From an uncultured Curvibacter sp. (GTDB taxonomy: Bacteria > Pseudomonadota > Gammaproteobacteria > Burkholderiales > Burkholderiaceae), in NCBI GenBank assembly GCA_946481355.1, contig CAMLNH010000036.1:1-12662 (forward strand): a stretch of 12,662 nucleotides of DNA. Direction: 5' to 3'. The first letter of the stretch is position 1. Each line of letters starts with the position of its first letter. Under the pieces are notes generated by a model. That model did no database searches. It was not told the DNA's origin and was given only the letters and a program-made list of their open reading frames with translations. A program made the position numbers and the translations under genes. Shown in pieces: positions 1-7,689 of this stretch.

Positions 1-6
1 TACAAT
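1..6 (+). promoter_or_regulatory. Candidate -10 element of the lptM-lysA promoter
   Basis: The window opens with TACAAT, a five-of-six match to the sigma-70 -10 consensus. A transcript would start about 6-8 bases after it, around positions 12-14, which coincides with the ATG of lptM at 13. The mRNA may therefore be leaderless or nearly so. The -35 element would lie outside the window, so the promoter cannot be confirmed here. The same TACAAT hexamer recurs upstream of engB. Confidence 0.5.
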
Positions 7-12
7 TCCGTG

Positions 13-273
13 ATGTTGCGAACCAGCCGGATTCTAGTCAGTGCCCTCAACCATGGCGTTTGCGCAGGCATTGCCGCCCTGATGCTGCTGGCCCTGGCTG
101 GTTGCGGCCAGACCGGCACGCTGTACCTGCCCACAGAGCCGGCCGCCGCCAACCGGGCCACCTTGCCTGAATCGCTCTGGCCGGTCATGCCCAAGAAGAA
201 GGAAAGCGCCGATCCTGGCGCCGGCACACCCGCTGCCATCCCCGCCCCCACTACCGAAGCCGTCAAGCCATGA
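13..273 (+). CDS. lptM: LptM family outer-membrane lipoprotein (LPS translocon maturation chaperone, YifL-like)
   Basis: A small lipoprotein of 86 residues. A basic start (MLRTSR) and a hydrophobic stretch end in the lipobox LAGC, with the lipidated cysteine at residue 31. The mature protein begins CGQTGTLYLP, which is the short conserved segment of the LptM/YifL family; the rest is a proline/alanine-rich tail with a KKK patch. In E. coli LptM binds the LptD-LptE translocon and promotes its correct disulfide formation; the same role here is inferred. The start could also be the GTG at 10, one codon earlier; I prefer the ATG at 13 because of the -10 hexamer just upstream. The TGA stop overlaps the lysA start as ATGA, so the two are almost certainly co-transcribed and translationally coupled. 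Confidence 0.85.
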   Translation: MLRTSRILVSALNHGVCAGIAALMLLALAGCGQTGTLYLPTEPAAANRATLPESLWPVMPKKKESADPGAGTPAAIPAPTTEAVKP

Positions 274-1544
274 CCACCCAGAACCTGCCGGGTCGCCCCC
301 ACATCGCCTACCGCGGCGACGCGCTGTACATCGAGAACGTGCCCCTGGCCGAGCTGGCCCGTGCTCACGGCACCCCGCTCTTCGTCTACTCCAAGGCCGC
401 CATGCTGGGCGCCCTGGCCGCCTACCAGCGCGGTTTTGCCGGACGCAAGGCGCAGATCTGCTATGCCATGAAGGCCAATTCCTCGCTGGCCATCCTGCAG
501 CTGTTTGCGCGCGCGGGTTGCGGCTTCGACATCGTCTCGGGGGGTGAACTCGAGCGCGTGCTGACCGCCGGCGGCGAGCCGGGCAAGATCATCTTCTCGG
601 GCGTGGGCAAAACCCGCGCCGAGATGCGTCAGGCGCTGGAAACCGGTATCGGCTGCTTCAACGTCGAAAGCGAGGCCGAGCTCGACGTGCTCGACGAAGT
701 CGCACGTGCCATGGGCAAGCGTGCGCCCGTGAGCATCCGCGTCAACCCGAATGTCGACGCCAAGACCCATCCCTACATCTCCACCGGCCTCAAGGGCAAC
801 AAGTTCGGCATCGCGCACGAGCGCACCCTGGCCACCTACCAGCGCGCGGCCTCCCTGCCGGGGCTGCAGGTCGTGGGCATCGACTGCCACATCGGCTCTC
901 AGATCACGCAGGAAAGCCCCTACCTCGACGCCATGGACCGCGTACTCGACCTCGTTGATGCCATCGAAGCCAGCGGCATCCACCTGCATCACATCGACTT
1001 CGGCGGCGGCCTGGGCATCGACTACAACGGCGACACGCCACCGGCGGCCGATGCGCTTTGGGCCCGCCTGCTCGCAAAACTCGACGCCCGCGGCTACGGT
1101 GATCGCCAGCTCATGATCGAACCCGGCCGCTCGCTCGTCGGCAATGCTGGCGTTTGTATCACCGAGGTGCTCTACCTCAAGCCTGGCGAGCAGAAGAACT
1201 TCTGCATCGTCGATGCCGCCATGAACGACCTGCCCCGCCCCGCCATGTACGAGGCCTACCACCAGATCGTGCCGCTGGCGCAGCGTGCAGGCGCCCCCGG
1301 CACCTGGGATCTGGTCGGGCCCATCTGCGAAAGCGGCGACTGGCTGGGCCGTGATCGCGCGCTCAACGTGCGGCCGGGCGATCTGCTGGCCGTGCTGTCT
1401 GCCGGCGCTTACTGCATGAGCATGGCCAGCAACTACAACACCCGCGGCCGCGCAGCCGAGATACTGATCGATGGCGGCCAGATCCACCTGATCCGCCAGC
1501 GCGAAAGCGCGGCTGACACCTTCCGGCACGAAAAGCTGCTTTGA
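270..1544 (+). CDS. lysA: Diaminopimelate decarboxylase
   Basis: This PLP enzyme decarboxylates meso-2,6-diaminopimelate to L-lysine, the last step of the lysine pathway, in the cytoplasm. The 424-residue length is normal for the family. Visible signatures in order: the PLP-lysine motif CYAMKANS (Lys68) opening the alanine-racemase-like barrel, HIGSQ at 207-211, the glycine-rich phosphate-binding GGG at 245-247, EPGRS at 284-288, and the catalytic Cys-Glu pair in GPICESGDW (Cys353, Glu354), which in dimeric family members is contributed across the interface. The C-terminal beta domain contains GAYCMSMASNYN. No good Shine-Dalgarno precedes the ATG; the 4-base overlap with lptM indicates coupling. 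I see no intrinsic terminator after the stop; the next gene has its own promoter. Confidence 0.97.
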   Translation: MTTQNLPGRPHIAYRGDALYIENVPLAELARAHGTPLFVYSKAAMLGALAAYQRGFAGRKAQICYAMKANSSLAILQLFARAGCGFDIVSGGELERVLTAGGEPGKIIFSGVGKTRAEMRQALETGIGCFNVESEAELDVLDEVARAMGKRAPVSIRVNPNVDAKTHPYISTGLKGNKFGIAHERTLATYQRAASLPGLQVVGIDCHIGSQITQESPYLDAMDRVLDLVDAIEASGIHLHHIDFGGGLGIDYNGDTPPAADALWARLLAKLDARGYGDRQLMIEPGRSLVGNAGVCITEVLYLKPGEQKNFCIVDAAMNDLPRPAMYEAYHQIVPLAQRAGAPGTWDLVGPICESGDWLGRDRALNVRPGDLLAVLSAGAYCMSMASNYNTRGRAAEILIDGGQIHLIRQRESAADTFRHEKLL

Positions 1545-1566
1545 GCCGCAAAGATCCCTCGCCAGC

Positions 1567-1608
1567 TTGATGCACGTCAAGCCGCGCCGACGCGTCTTTT
1601 CCTACAGT
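1567..1608 (+). promoter_or_regulatory. FNR/ANR-type activated promoter for the diiron protein
   Basis: TTGATGCACGTCAA at 1567-1580 is a near-perfect inverted repeat matching the FNR/ANR/DNR box (TTGAT-N4-ATCAA or -GTCAA). A -10-like TACAGT lies at 1603-1608, predicting a start near 1615. The box centre at 1573.5 is then at about -41.5, and the 22-base gap between box and -10 is the standard class II geometry, with no good -35 needed. This predicts induction at low oxygen, or by nitric oxide if the regulator is DNR-like. A CRP-family protein other than FNR could use the same site. Box and spacing are seen; the regulator is inferred. Confidence 0.72.
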
Positions 1609-1637
1609 CATGCCTTGTCATTCATGAAAGGCGCTGC

Positions 1638-2453
1638 GTGTCCATCGAGCTCTACCGGGATCCCCACCATGTCTGTCTGATGTTCACCGATCTGGTGGAG
1701 GAGGATGGCAATGCGGTCCAGGCCAACCAGTTCCTCATCGTCGACCACGACCACGGCGCCATCCTCGATCCGGGCGGCAACTTGGCCTTCAACGAGCTGC
1801 TGCTGACCTGTTCGCGCTTTTTCACGCCGCAGCATCTGAGCTACATCCTGGCCTCGCATGCCGACCCGGACATCATCGCCTCGCTGGACCGCTGGCTGAC
1901 CTCCACCCCGGCCCAGCTCGTGATCTCACGCGTGTGGGAGCGTTTCGTGCCGCACTTCACCAAGGTCGGAAAGACCGCAGGCCGCGTGATCGGCGTGAGC
2001 GATGCCGGCGGCATCCTGCCGCTGGGTCGCAGTGAAATACATCTGCTGCCGGCGCACTTCATGCATGCCGAGGGCAACTTCCATTTCTACGACCCAGTCA
2101 GCAAGATCCTGTTCAGCGGCGACTTGGGCGTCTCCATGATGTCGGGTCAGCAGGCCAGCAAGCCCGTTACGGACTTCGCCTCCCATGTCCACCTCATGGA
2201 AGGCTTTCACCGCCGCTACATGGTGTCGAACAAGGTACTGCGCCTGTGGGTCGCCATGGCGCGCAAGCTGGACATTTCCATGATCGTGCCGCAACATGGC
2301 GCGCCACTGGCCGGCCCGGCCATTCCCGCCTTCTTCGACTGGATCGAGAACCTGGCCTGTGGCGTCGATCTCTTCGACGACCGCAACTACCAGCTACCGC
2401 GCGCGCTCATCGACCCGCGCATGACCAACAGCAGGCCTGCCGCCTTGGCCTGA
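1638..2453 (+). CDS. Oxygen-binding diiron protein (ODP-type metallo-beta-lactamase fold, flavodiiron-like)
   Basis: A 271-residue cytoplasmic protein with the metallo-beta-lactamase fold of flavodiiron proteins but no flavodoxin domain. Candidate iron ligands are His74, Asp76 and Asp78 in HADPD, His140 in PAHFMHAEG, bridging Asp162 in FSGDLG, and His220 in PQHG. Their spacing follows the diiron site of flavodiiron O2/NO reductases, with Asp replacing the usual Glu at 76 and Ile79 where many members have a second His. Lacking FMN, such stand-alone domains are thought to bind or sense O2 rather than reduce it; this is known for one spirochaete chemotaxis-linked ODP and is inferred here. Translation starts at GTG 1638, preceded by AAAGG at 1628-1631. 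An FNR-type promoter lies directly upstream. The 3' end overlaps msrQ tail-to-tail by 60 bases. Confidence 0.85.
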   Translation: MSIELYRDPHHVCLMFTDLVEEDGNAVQANQFLIVDHDHGAILDPGGNLAFNELLLTCSRFFTPQHLSYILASHADPDIIASLDRWLTSTPAQLVISRVWERFVPHFTKVGKTAGRVIGVSDAGGILPLGRSEIHLLPAHFMHAEGNFHFYDPVSKILFSGDLGVSMMSGQQASKPVTDFASHVHLMEGFHRRYMVSNKVLRLWVAMARKLDISMIVPQHGAPLAGPAIPAFFDWIENLACGVDLFDDRNYQLPRALIDPRMTNSRPAALA

Positions 2454-3062
2454 GAACCGGCGCCAGAAACGCCAGGCCAGCAAGGATCCGAGCACCGCGG
2501 CGTAGACGTAGACCTCGGCAAAGTCGTTCTTACCCGCGCGCATCCAGAAGAAGTGCAGCACAGCCAGCACGGCAACGGCATAGACCAGCCGATGCAGCGC
2601 CTGCCAGCGCGCCCCGCCTAGCCAGCGGATGGCACGGTTCCAGGACGTCGCGGCCAGCGGCGTCAACAGCACGATGGCCGTGAAGCCCGCCAGGATGAAG
2701 GGGCGCTTGGGAATGTCGAGTGCGATCTCCTGCACATCGAAGCCCATGTCAAACCAGGCGTAGCACAGCAGGTGCAGCACCGCGTAGAAATAGACGTAGA
2801 GCCCCAGCATGCGCCGTAGACGCACCAGTCCGGGCAGCCTAAAGCTCACGCGCAAGGGTGTCATGGCCAGCACCACGCACAGCATGCGCAAGGTCCAGTC
2901 GCCTGTCGCGCGCAGCAGGTACTCGGCAGGATTGGCACCGAGCTGATCCGCAAACGCACCATAGACCAGCCAGCCGGCCGGCGCCAGACAGCCCAGAAAC
3001 AGCAGGGGCTTCGCGGTCCGACTCAGCACAGCGCGGTTGAGAAACTCGCGCAGCACACCCAT
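2394..3062 (-). CDS. msrQ: MsrQ, heme-binding membrane subunit of the MsrPQ methionine sulfoxide reductase (YedZ)
   Basis: A 222-residue inner-membrane protein of the ferric-reductase-like YedZ family. It carries b-type heme and passes electrons from the quinone pool or a flavin reductase to periplasmic MsrP. Several hydrophobic segments are visible (about 20-37, 58-70, 87-103, 122-138, 157-173 and 184-199). His97, His157 and His170 have the same spacing (60 and 13) as the E. coli heme ligands His91, His151 and His164. The ATG lies 3 bases after the msrP stop, so it is the second gene of an msrP-msrQ operon and probably translationally coupled. Its C-terminal tail, a basic GQGGRPAVGHARVDERAR stretch, is encoded antisense to the end of the diiron protein gene. 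Confidence 0.93.
   Translation of the reverse strand: MGVLREFLNRAVLSRTAKPLLFLGCLAPAGWLVYGAFADQLGANPAEYLLRATGDWTLRMLCVVLAMTPLRVSFRLPGLVRLRRMLGLYVYFYAVLHLLCYAWFDMGFDVQEIALDIPKRPFILAGFTAIVLLTPLAATSWNRAIRWLGGARWQALHRLVYAVAVLAVLHFFWMRAGKNDFAEVYVYAAVLGSLLAWRFWRRFSGQGGRPAVGHARVDERAR
2446..2479. repeat. Inverted repeat straddling the stop of the diiron protein gene
   Basis: TGGCCTG at 2446-2452 and CAGGCCA at 2473-2479 can pair as a 7-bp stem with a 20-base loop. A separate perfect palindrome, GCAGGCCTGC, sits just upstream at 2431-2440. There is no T tract on either side, so it is not a canonical intrinsic terminator, but it lies where two convergent transcripts must end. On the minus strand it is within or just before the last msrQ codons. 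Chance occurrence in GC-rich DNA is possible. Confidence 0.3.
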
Positions 3063-3065
3063 CGC

Positions 3066-4064
<999 letters not shown>

Positions 4065-4095
4065 GGCAGTGTCCTCCGGTACGTATGAGTCGTGG

Positions 4096-4121
4096 GACGA
4101 CGACCATTCTTACAAAGTTCC
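4096..4121 (-). promoter_or_regulatory. Candidate ECF-sigma promoter of msrPQ
   Basis: Read on the minus strand, GGAACTT (4121-4115) is a classic ECF-type -35 element. CGTC lies 17 bases after the GGAAC core, at 4099-4096, where an ECF -10 is expected. The predicted start near 4088 leaves a short leader of about 25 bases holding the msrP Shine-Dalgarno. ECF control of msrPQ homologues in response to envelope oxidants is known in other proteobacteria (the SigF/NrsF system of Azospira). A sigma-70 extended -10 reading, TG-T-AAGAAT at about 4114-4106, overlaps the spacer and cannot be excluded. Confidence 0.45.
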
Positions 4122-4149
4122 CCGCCCGCTGCAGGGTTGCGGCTACTGC

Positions 4150-5487
4150 TTACAGCGCGCCGTAGCTGTGCAGGCCACTGAGGAACATGTTGACACCGAT
4201 GAAGGCGAAGGTCGTCACACCCAGGCCGGCCAGGGCCCACCAGGACGCGACCGTACCGCGCAGGCCCTTCATGAGGCGCATGTGCAGCCAGGCCGCGTAG
4301 TTGAGCCAGACTATCAGGGCCCAGGTCTCCTTGGGGTCCCAGCTCCAGTAGCCGCCCCAGGCTTCGGCGGCCCACAGGGCACCCAGGACGGTGGCGATGG
4401 TGAAAAAGGCAAAACCCACGGCGATGGACTTGTACATCACGTCGTCCAGCACTTCGACGGCCGGTAGACGCTCGGCAATACGACGGCGCCCCAGCAGGAT
4501 GCCCCCGACGATGAAGGCGGCAATGATGAAATAGACCAGCCAGTAGCTGCCACCCTCGGCCGTGGAGCTCTGGCGAAAGGCCACGGGCACAAAACACAGC
4601 ACGATGCCGAAGATCCACAACGGCGCCAGTTTGTACCAGCGCACCTTTTCTTGTACTTCCTGCTGCGCTTGGCTCTTGATCAGGTAGGCGAAAGCCACCA
4701 TGGCCGCCAGCGCAAATGTCCCGTAGCCCACAAAGTTGGCTGGCACATGCAGCTTCATCCACCAGCTCTTGAGCGCAGGTACCAGGGGCTGGATCTCGTG
4801 CGCCCCGCGCACCACGGTGTACCAGAGCAGAAAGCCCACCGCCGCGCTGACCACCAGCATGACGAAAGCGCCCATGCCCCGCGTGCCGTACTGCTGCTCG
4901 AAATACAGATAGAACAGCGCCGTCATCCAGCAGAACAGCACGAAGACCTCATACAGGTTGCTGACCGGAATGTGCCCGATGTCCGGCCCCAGCAGGTAGC
5001 TTTCGTACCAACGCACCATCGTGCCGATCAGGGCCATGGTCACGGCCACCCAGCTCAGACGCGAACCCAGCAGTTCCATGGTGGCGCCCTGAGTCCGGCT
5101 GAACATGCCGATCCAGTAGAAGGCCGTGCTCATGAAGAAGAGCACGCTCATCCACAGGATGGCCGACTGGCTGGAGAGGAAGTACTTGAGCCAGAACACG
5201 CTTTCGGCGCGCGCCAGATCCTTCTGATAGGAAGCGATGCCCAGCAACGACAGCGCCACCACCACGAGCGTCAGCGTGCGTAAGGGCCGCCAGAACCAGC
5301 CCAACATGATCATCGAGGGGATGCTCAGCAGCAGGATGGCCTTTTCATAGACATCCATGGCGTGCTGGTAGTTGGCAAAGGCATAGAGGCCGCCGCCTGC
5401 CATGACCAAGGCGAACAGCCAGTCATAGGCGTTGCGCTTGGCGAAGTAGCCCTCGTTCAGGGTCAGGGTGGTCGTGGCGGTGTTCAT
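4150..5487 (-). CDS. ccsB: System II cytochrome c biogenesis protein CcsB (CcsA/ResC-type heme handling protein)
   Basis: This polytopic inner-membrane protein of 445 residues works with ResB to carry heme to the periplasm and attach it to CXXCH motifs of apocytochromes. It is the WWD-domain partner, called CcsA or ResC in older naming. The tryptophan-rich WWD segment is at about 372-394 (WGGYWSWDPKETW). Conserved histidines that fit heme ligands are His247 (KLHVP), His402 (AWLH) and His440 (GLHSYG); the GHIPVSNLYE segment at 171-180 is also typical. Many hydrophobic segments span the chain. The ATG lies 3 bases after the resB stop, with AAGGAG at 5495-5500 inside the end of resB as ribosome-binding site, so the two are one translationally coupled unit. 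The gene ends 85 bases before msrP, with no convincing terminator between. Confidence 0.95.
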   Translation of the reverse strand: MNTATTTLTLNEGYFAKRNAYDWLFALVMAGGGLYAFANYQHAMDVYEKAILLLSIPSMIMLGWFWRPLRTLTLVVVALSLLGIASYQKDLARAESVFWLKYFLSSQSAILWMSVLFFMSTAFYWIGMFSRTQGATMELLGSRLSWVAVTMALIGTMVRWYESYLLGPDIGHIPVSNLYEVFVLFCWMTALFYLYFEQQYGTRGMGAFVMLVVSAAVGFLLWYTVVRGAHEIQPLVPALKSWWMKLHVPANFVGYGTFALAAMVAFAYLIKSQAQQEVQEKVRWYKLAPLWIFGIVLCFVPVAFRQSSTAEGGSYWLVYFIIAAFIVGGILLGRRRIAERLPAVEVLDDVMYKSIAVGFAFFTIATVLGALWAAEAWGGYWSWDPKETWALIVWLNYAAWLHMRLMKGLRGTVASWWALAGLGVTTFAFIGVNMFLSGLHSYGAL

Positions 5488-5490
5488 GGC

Positions 5491-7605
5491 TTACTCCTTG
5501 CGCGGCAAGAGCTTGTCGCGCAGCTGCTCGAATTCACGGTCGGCATCCAGGGTCTTGCGATTGGACGAAAGCGCCATGCTGGCCTGGCTACCCGCACCTT
5601 GCGGCGTCAGCCAGATCCAGAGCCGGCGCTCACGCACATACAGCATGGCAAAAACGCCGAGGATGAGCAAGGCACACCCCAGATAGACGATGGTCTTGCC
5701 CGGCGCACGCGCCACCTGGAAGACGCTGGCCTGCACCTGCTGGAAATCGGCCAGCTGCAAGGCCATGGGGGCCGGATAGAAATGTGCGTCGCTCAAAGCC
5801 AGCACCGCCTGGGTCATATAGGCCTGGGTCGCCTCATCAGCCGGCAGGGGCTGGAGGCCGGCGCGCTCACGCGCCACCTGCAAAAGCTCGAAGAGCGCGC
5901 CGTTGAGGATGCGCACCAGCATCTCGCCCGCGCGTTCACGCTCGCTCTCAGGCACATTGCCCTCCATGAAGTCGGCCATGGCCTGCAGCCCTCCGGGCGC
6001 GCTGCTGCCTGCCACCGGTTCAGCCCCAGAGAACAGTGCCAGCGCGCGCAGTGCCGAGGCGCTGAGCTGGGGCAACAGATCCCTGCGCGCAGGGTCGATC
6101 ATGCGCAGCGCATAGCGACGCACAGCCTGGGCCCGCAGCGCCGGATCGGCCAGTGCGGCACGCAGGCGGAAGAAGTCGTCAGCCGTGCCCTGGGCATCGG
6201 TCGGGATGCGCAGGTAGCGGAAAGCATCGGCCGGGGTCTCGCGCATGCCCAGCAGAAAAACTGGCACGCCGTCGCCCAGGTCCACCGGCAGCATGTAGTT
6301 GTGGTACTCGCGCGCCTGACCGGCCTCGTCACGCAGCTTGTAGGTCACGCTGGGGCCGACATTGCGCTGGGTCTTGGGTGCGTCGTGCTTGTTGGCCGCA
6401 CCCAGGCGCTCCTGCAGGGAGCTGCGCAGATCCACTTTGCGCACGTCCACACCCGAGGGGCTGTTGGCCGCAAAGTTCTCGACGTTGATCACGCGCAGGC
6501 CCGTGTACTCCAGGGTCAGGGTCTCCTCACCGCGGCTCAGGCGCGTGGAGCTGCCAATCACGCCCTCGACTTCGAAGGGTTTGCCACCCGCCGTCATGGG
6601 CTGGGCACGCAGGCGCACGGTGGAGCCGCCGTCGTCGAAGCTGGACTGGTAGATCTCGATGCCCTTGTAGCTGGCCGGGTGGTTGACCTCGACGCGCGCC
6701 TCCTTCTTCTCACCCGTGGCCTTGTCGTGGATCACGATCTCGCTGGCAAAGAGCTTGGGCATGCCCGTCGAGTAATGCTCGACGATGAACTTCTTGAGCT
6801 CGATGGCAAAAGGCAGCTCCTGCAGCAGGATGCCGTCGGACTGATTGAGGATGGCGGTGCTCGACTGCGTGCCCTCCGCTACCAGCAGATTGCCGCGGAA
6901 GGTAGGGTTGCGTTCGTCCAGGCGGTGCTGGGGCTTCACATCGGCAATCAGACCACCACCGCTGTACGGCGTCTTACCACCCCACCACATCTGCGCGCGC
7001 ACGATGAGGTCGCCGTCGAGCAGGCCACCGAGGCAGACCAGCACGATGGCGCTGTGCGCCGCCAGATAACCGAGCTTGTTGGCCGCGCCGGCCTTGGCCG
7101 CCAGCATCCAGCCCGCACCCGCGGAGGTTTCGCGCCGCTGCAGCTTGACTTTCCAGCCCCCGGTGGCCAGAAGCCGACCCAGGTGCTGGGCAGCGGCCTC
7201 GGGCGCCTCATCCACCACGCCCTGAGCCTTGTGATGGAAGGCCTGCAGCGCCTGCTCACGCATGTTTTCCTTGTAGGCCTTGAGGTCCACGAGGATCTTG
7301 GGTGTGTTGCGAACGATGCACAGCGTGGTGCTGGTCACCAGAAAGGCCAGGATCAGCAGAAACCACCAGGCGCTGTAGACCGCGTAGAGGTCGAGCTGGC
7401 CGAAGGCCTCGGCCCAGAAAGGCCCGAACTGGTTGATGTAGTTGTTCAGCGGCTCGTGCTGCTTGAGCACGGTGCCGATCACCGAGGCGATGCAGATGAC
7501 CGTGAGCAGCGAGATCGCGAAGCGCATGGACGACAGCAGTTCCACGGTCGCGCGCAGCGTGCGAGAGGATACCGGCAGTTCAAGGCCTCGGGAGGAAACA
7601 GTCAT
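5491..7605 (-). CDS. resB: System II cytochrome c biogenesis protein ResB (Ccs1-type)
   Basis: ResB partners with CcsB in the cytochrome c synthetase complex and is thought to hold the heme and apocytochrome in position. The 704-residue length and layout are typical: two transmembrane segments near 27-47 and 79-97, a third near 184-199, a large periplasmic domain, and a last transmembrane segment near 638-656 followed by a charged cytoplasmic tail. The segment SSMRFAISLLTVICIASVIG is the characteristic family opening. I kept the ATG at 7605 because the 26 residues before the first membrane segment are usual in Burkholderiales homologues. No Shine-Dalgarno is visible: the leader is the T tract of the cytochrome c4 terminator, only 5 bases from the ATG. 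resB expression must come from read-through or an unseen promoter inside the cytochrome gene. Confidence 0.95.
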   Translation of the reverse strand: MTVSSRGLELPVSSRTLRATVELLSSMRFAISLLTVICIASVIGTVLKQHEPLNNYINQFGPFWAEAFGQLDLYAVYSAWWFLLILAFLVTSTTLCIVRNTPKILVDLKAYKENMREQALQAFHHKAQGVVDEAPEAAAQHLGRLLATGGWKVKLQRRETSAGAGWMLAAKAGAANKLGYLAAHSAIVLVCLGGLLDGDLIVRAQMWWGGKTPYSGGGLIADVKPQHRLDERNPTFRGNLLVAEGTQSSTAILNQSDGILLQELPFAIELKKFIVEHYSTGMPKLFASEIVIHDKATGEKKEARVEVNHPASYKGIEIYQSSFDDGGSTVRLRAQPMTAGGKPFEVEGVIGSSTRLSRGEETLTLEYTGLRVINVENFAANSPSGVDVRKVDLRSSLQERLGAANKHDAPKTQRNVGPSVTYKLRDEAGQAREYHNYMLPVDLGDGVPVFLLGMRETPADAFRYLRIPTDAQGTADDFFRLRAALADPALRAQAVRRYALRMIDPARRDLLPQLSASALRALALFSGAEPVAGSSAPGGLQAMADFMEGNVPESERERAGEMLVRILNGALFELLQVARERAGLQPLPADEATQAYMTQAVLALSDAHFYPAPMALQLADFQQVQASVFQVARAPGKTIVYLGCALLILGVFAMLYVRERRLWIWLTPQGAGSQASMALSSNRKTLDADREFEQLRDKLLPRKE

Positions 7606-7610
7606 GGTGA

Positions 7611-7650
7611 GAAAAGAAAAGAGGCAGGCCCTTGTTCAAAGACCTGCCTC
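7611..7650 (-). terminator. Rho-independent terminator after cytochrome c4
   Basis: On the minus strand a perfect 8-bp stem GAGGCAGG...CCTGCCTC (7650-7643 with 7628-7621), extended by a small inner CTT/AAG helix, is followed directly by TTTTCTTTTC (7620-7611). This is a canonical intrinsic terminator, 40 bases after the cytochrome c4 stop. It lies between c4 and the ATG of resB, so it would separate an abundant cytochrome message from the biogenesis genes while allowing some read-through. On the plus strand no T tract follows the stem, so it is one-directional. Confidence 0.85.
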
Positions 7651-7668
7651 GGATGGAGCTGGAAGCGG

Positions 7669-7685
7669 CCGCGGAAGTTCCGCGG
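7669..7685 (-). repeat. GC-rich palindrome just after the cytochrome c4 stop codon
   Basis: CCGCGGAA-G-TTCCGCGG is a perfect palindrome with 8-base arms. As RNA it would fold as a 6-bp CCGCGG stem with a 5-base loop. It begins 4 bases after the c4 stop and precedes the intrinsic terminator. A 3' hairpin that protects the cytochrome mRNA is plausible; no T tract follows, so it is not itself a terminator. A protein-binding operator is an alternative. Confidence 0.45.
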
Positions 7686-7689
7686 ACTT

